A stretch of 64,000 nt of DNA from Bosea sp. 685. GTDB taxonomy: Bacteria > Pseudomonadota > Alphaproteobacteria > Rhizobiales > Beijerinckiaceae. Position 1 is the stretch's first letter. Every line of letters begins with the position of its first letter. The notes beneath the pieces were generated by a model, which saw only the letters and a list, made by a program, of their open reading frames with translations, searched no databases and was not told the DNA's origin. Below, piece by piece: positions 61,321 through 64,000 of this stretch. The position numbers were made by a program, and so were the translations under genes. The stretch is taken from assembly GCF_031884435.1 (NCBI RefSeq), contig NZ_CP134779.1, positions 806,001 to 870,000 of the forward strand. The letters run 5' to 3'.

Positions 61321-63402
61321 ATGGAGTTCGTCCAGCTTGCCCTTCGCGGCAGGGTCGCGGTCGCGACGATCGCCAATCCGCCGGTCAATGCGCTGAGCGC
61401 AGGTGTCCGCGCCGGGCTCACTGACGCCGTCGCGAAGGCCGGCTCCGATCCCGCAGTGGACGCGATCGTGATCGCGGCCGCCGGCAAGGCCTTCATTGCC
61501 GGCGCTGACATCAGCGAGTTCGGCAAGCCGCCGGCGGCGCCGATCCTGCCCGATGTGCTCGAGGCGATCGAGACTTGCGCCAAGCCGGTGGTGGCAGCGA
61601 TCCAGGGCGTGGCATTGGGCGGCGGCCTGGAGGTGGCTTTGGCCTGCCATGCCCGCGTGGCCTCGCCTGCGGCCAGGCTCGGCCTGCCCGAGATCAAGCT
61701 CGGCATCATCCCGGGCGCCGGCGGCACGCAGCGCCTGCCGCGCCTGATCGGTGCGGCGAGGGCGTTTCCGATGATGCTGAGCGGCGAGCCGATCTCGGCC
61801 GACAAGGCGGCTGCATGCGGGCTCGTCGACATGGTCGCGCTCGGAGATGTCGTCGAGGCGGCAGCAGCCCTGGCGCTGGATCTTGCGAGCAAGGGCGCGC
61901 CGCCCCGGACCGCCGACCGCGCGGAGGCGTTGACCGCGGCCGATCGCGAGGCTTTTGAGGCGCTCGCAGCCGACGCGACCAAGAAATCCGGCGACATGCC
62001 CAATGCGATGGCGCTGATCGAGGCCGTGCGCGGCGTGTTCACGTTGCCCTTCGCGGAGGGCATGGCGGCCGAGCGGACGCTGTTTCGCACGCTCGTCGCC
62101 GATGAGCGCTCCAAGGCGCTGCGCTATGCCTTCTTCGCCGAGCGCGAGGCGGCCAAGGTGCCGGGCATTGAGGCGAGCGTGAAGCCGCGCCCGATCGCGA
62201 AGGCGGCCGTGATCGGCGCCGGCACGATGGGCGGCGGCATCGCCATGTGCTTCGCCAATGCCGGCATTCCCGTGACCCTGATCGAGACCGAGCAGGGGCA
62301 GATCGACAACGGCATGAACCGGGTTGCGGCGATCTATGAGATGTCGGTGACGCGCGGCTCGCTGACGCCGGAGAAGCGCGACGAGCGTATGGCGCTGATC
62401 ACCGGGGCGGTCGGCCTCGCGGCAGCTCATGACGCCGATATCGTCATTGAGGCGGCCTTCGAGGAAATGGGCGTCAAGAAGCAGATTTTCGGCGCGCTCG
62501 ACGGCATCGCCAAGCCGGGTGCGATCCTCGCCAGCAACACCTCCTATCTCGACATTCCGACCATCGCGGCCGCGACCAAGCGGCCCCAGGATGTGATCGG
62601 GATGCATTTCTTCAGCCCGGCCAATGTCATGAAGCTCCTGGAGGTGGTGCGGCCAGCCGGCGTCGCCGATGATGTCGTCGCGACCGCGGTGGCGCTCGGG
62701 CGCACGCTCGGCAAGGTGCCGGTCGTGGTCGGCAATTGCTTCGGTTTCGTCGGCAACCGCATGCTGGCGCAGCGCACCCGGGCGGCCGAGCGCTTGCTGA
62801 TCGCCGGCGCGCTGCCCCATGAGGTCGATGCGGCCGTGACCGCTTTCGGCTTCAAGATGGGGCCCTTCGCGATGTCGGATCTCGCCGGCAACGATATCGG
62901 CTGGCGCACGCGCAAATCATTGGGGAAGAAGGCTGCGGTCGCCGATGCGCTCTGCGAGGCCGGGCGCTTCGGCCAGAAGACCGGCAAGGGCTATTATCTC
63001 TACCCGGCCGGTGCGCGTGCCGGCCAGCGCGACCCCGAGGTCGAGGCGCTGATCGCGCGCATCTCGGCTGAGAAGGGTGTGACGCGGCGGTCCTTCACGG
63101 CCGATGAGATCGTGGCGCGCTTGATGGATCCGATGGTCAATGAGGGCGCGCGCATCCTCGAAGAGGGCATCGCGGCGCGGCCGGGCGACATCGATATCAT
63201 CTGGCTCAACGGTTATAACTGGCCGGCCTGGCGCGGCGGGCCGATGCATTGGGCCGATACGGTCGGGCTCGACGTGATCGTCAAGCGGCTGGAGGCGCAA
63301 GCGGCCGAGAGCGGCGATGCGACGCTCGAACCGTCGCCGCTGCTGCGCAGGCTTGCCGCCGAGGGCAAGGGGTTCTCGGAGCTGAAGGCGCAGGCCGCAT
63401 GA
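61321..63402 (+). CDS. FadB-like bifunctional enoyl-CoA hydratase / 3-hydroxyacyl-CoA dehydrogenase
   Basis: 693 residues. N-terminal crotonase domain (about 1-190: [52 protein letters not shown] with the catalytic glutamate region), then an NAD-binding domain ([20 protein letters not shown], about 297-316; [16 protein letters not shown]) and a C-terminal domain pair ([30 protein letters not shown]). It carries out two steps of beta-oxidation. Same operon as the acyl-CoA ligase (ATGA overlap); AGAGGAAG precedes the ATG. Confidence 0.95.
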   Translation: MEFVQLALRGRVAVATIANPPVNALSAGVRAGLTDAVAKAGSDPAVDAIVIAAAGKAFIAGADISEFGKPPAAPILPDVLEAIETCAKPVVAAIQGVALGGGLEVALACHARVASPAARLGLPEIKLGIIPGAGGTQRLPRLIGAARAFPMMLSGEPISADKAAACGLVDMVALGDVVEAAAALALDLASKGAPPRTADRAEALTAADREAFEALAADATKKSGDMPNAMALIEAVRGVFTLPFAEGMAAERTLFRTLVADERSKALRYAFFAEREAAKVPGIEASVKPRPIAKAAVIGAGTMGGGIAMCFANAGIPVTLIETEQGQIDNGMNRVAAIYEMSVTRGSLTPEKRDERMALITGAVGLAAAHDADIVIEAAFEEMGVKKQIFGALDGIAKPGAILASNTSYLDIPTIAAATKRPQDVIGMHFFSPANVMKLLEVVRPAGVADDVVATAVALGRTLGKVPVVVGNCFGFVGNRMLAQRTRAAERLLIAGALPHEVDAAVTAFGFKMGPFAMSDLAGNDIGWRTRKSLGKKAAVADALCEAGRFGQKTGKGYYLYPAGARAGQRDPEVEALIARISAEKGVTRRSFTADEIVARLMDPMVNEGARILEEGIAARPGDIDIIWLNGYNWPAWRGGPMHWADTVGLDVIVKRLEAQAAESGDATLEPSPLLRRLAAEGKGFSELKAQAA

Positions 63403-64000
63403 GCGCGGCCGGGAATTCCGGTCTGAGGCCGGTCTGGCAGCAGCGCTTCCCCAAAGCCTGCGACTGGGAGGCGCGCGTCGAGACCGGCATCGTGCCGGAT
63501 CTGCTGGCGGCTGCCGTGGCGGCGCGCCCGGATGCGCCCGCGATCGAATTCCGCGAGCGCCGGACGAGCTATGCCGAACTCGACGCCATGGTCGCGCAGC
63601 TGGCGGCCGGATTGATCGCCGACGGCGTCAAGCCTGGCGACCGCGTCGCCCTGCTCCTGCCCAACACGCTCTGGCATCCGGTCGCCTTCTTCGCCATCGC
63701 GCGCTGCGGGGCGAGCGTGGTGCATCTCTCGGCGCTGGATGCGCCGCGCGAGCTGGAGCACAAGCTCAAGGCGACGAAGCCGGGTCGGTTGATCACAACC
63801 AATCTGCCAGGCTTTCTGCCGAATGCGCTGAAGCTGCTGGAGGCGGGCGGCGTCCCGCGCCTGCTCGTCGGCGAGGATGGCCGCTGGGGGCCGGGCGAGG
63901 CCGCGCCATCGGCGATCCCGAACCAGGCGAACGTCGCCCGGCTCGACGACCTCATGGACGCAGCTCCACCGGCGTCATGGCCTGTCGTCTCGCCCGACGA
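63399..64000 (+). CDS. AMP-binding acyl-CoA ligase, N-terminal part (cut by window edge)
   Basis: About 200 codons visible. VPDLLAAAVAARPDAPAIEFRERRTSYAELDAMVAQLAAGL followed by GDRVALLLPNTLWHPVAFFAIARCGASVVHLSALD is the N-terminal ANL fold of acyl/aryl-CoA ligases, which adenylate an acid and load it on CoA. The ATP-binding P-loop region lies beyond the window. Its ATG overlaps the fadB-like stop (ATGA), so it supplies the CoA ester for the beta-oxidation enzymes here. Confidence 0.9.
   Translation, partial: MSAAGNSGLRPVWQQRFPKACDWEARVETGIVPDLLAAAVAARPDAPAIEFRERRTSYAELDAMVAQLAAGLIADGVKPGDRVALLLPNTLWHPVAFFAIARCGASVVHLSALDAPRELEHKLKATKPGRLITTNLPGFLPNALKLLEAGGVPRLLVGEDGRWGPGEAAPSAIPNQANVARLDDLMDAAPPASWPVVSPD

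Overview
The window reads as a chromosomal segment of a GC-rich alphaproteobacterium of the Hyphomicrobiales (Rhizobiales), most likely Bosea or a close relative. This rests on gene content (proB-proA-nadD-rsfS-rlmH-envC-ctpA order, DUF6481-type proteins, ECF sigma/anti-sigma/S8 peptidase trio, Pho-box-controlled phnCDE) and on the palindromic intergenic repeats typical of that order. The genus is inferred, not proven. No rRNA, tRNA or CRISPR array was seen.

Layout. 1-6049 (minus): a tightly overlapping housekeeping operon proB-proA-nadD-rsfS-rlmH-envC-ctpA (proline synthesis, NAD synthesis, ribosome maturation, cell-wall cleavage control). 6375-9095 (plus): cspA, rpsU, two charged coiled-coil proteins and a secreted fasciclin protein, separated by composite palindromic repeats. 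9254-13501: accessory genes (DUF1028, DUF1801, a frameshifted HisC-like aminotransferase, a TetR regulator with a strong operator, a frameshifted saccharopine-dehydrogenase-like gene). 13731-17757: an ECF sigma factor, a one-TM anti-sigma factor, a secreted subtilase and a small secreted protein; sigma gene and small protein share the same ECF-type promoter sequence with identical spacing. 17840-23148: a mixed set (kinase-like, HEXXH protein, racemase, GNAT, glycosyltransferase, ETF-beta-lysine-methyltransferase-like protein).

23338-36287 is a full phosphonate utilisation locus: hexapeptide transferase and phnN, phnG-H-I-J-K-L-M plus a DUF1045 2H-phosphoesterase (minus), divergent phnF, and phnC-D-E-E (minus) behind a textbook Pho box. 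PhnI carries about 63 extra residues encoded by a dispersed palindromic repeat inserted in frame. The same repeat is inserted in frame into the cytoplasmic tail of PbpC at 44857-45070.

36317-37150 is a parDE toxin-antitoxin locus whose toxin gene is split by a 259-bp MITE-like element with long inverted ends and a CTAG-type target duplication. 37169-42664 holds an NTF2-like protein and a TetR-regulated RND efflux pair. 42769-52056 holds pbpC, a 1750-residue periplasmic alpha-2-macroglobulin and a divergent trypsin-fold protein that has lost all three catalytic residues. 52183-64000 is a catabolic region: CaiB CoA-transferase, GNAT, IclR regulator, enoyl-CoA hydratase, nitronate-monooxygenase-like protein and a Liv-type ABC importer on minus, and a FadB-like enzyme plus an acyl-CoA ligase (cut by the window end) on plus, with a perfect IclR-type palindrome in the divergent promoter region.

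The most notable observations are the in-frame repeat insertions in two essential-looking coding regions, the toxin gene interrupted by a MITE, the self-contained ECF-subtilase regulon, and the pseudoprotease next to a protease-trapping macroglobulin.
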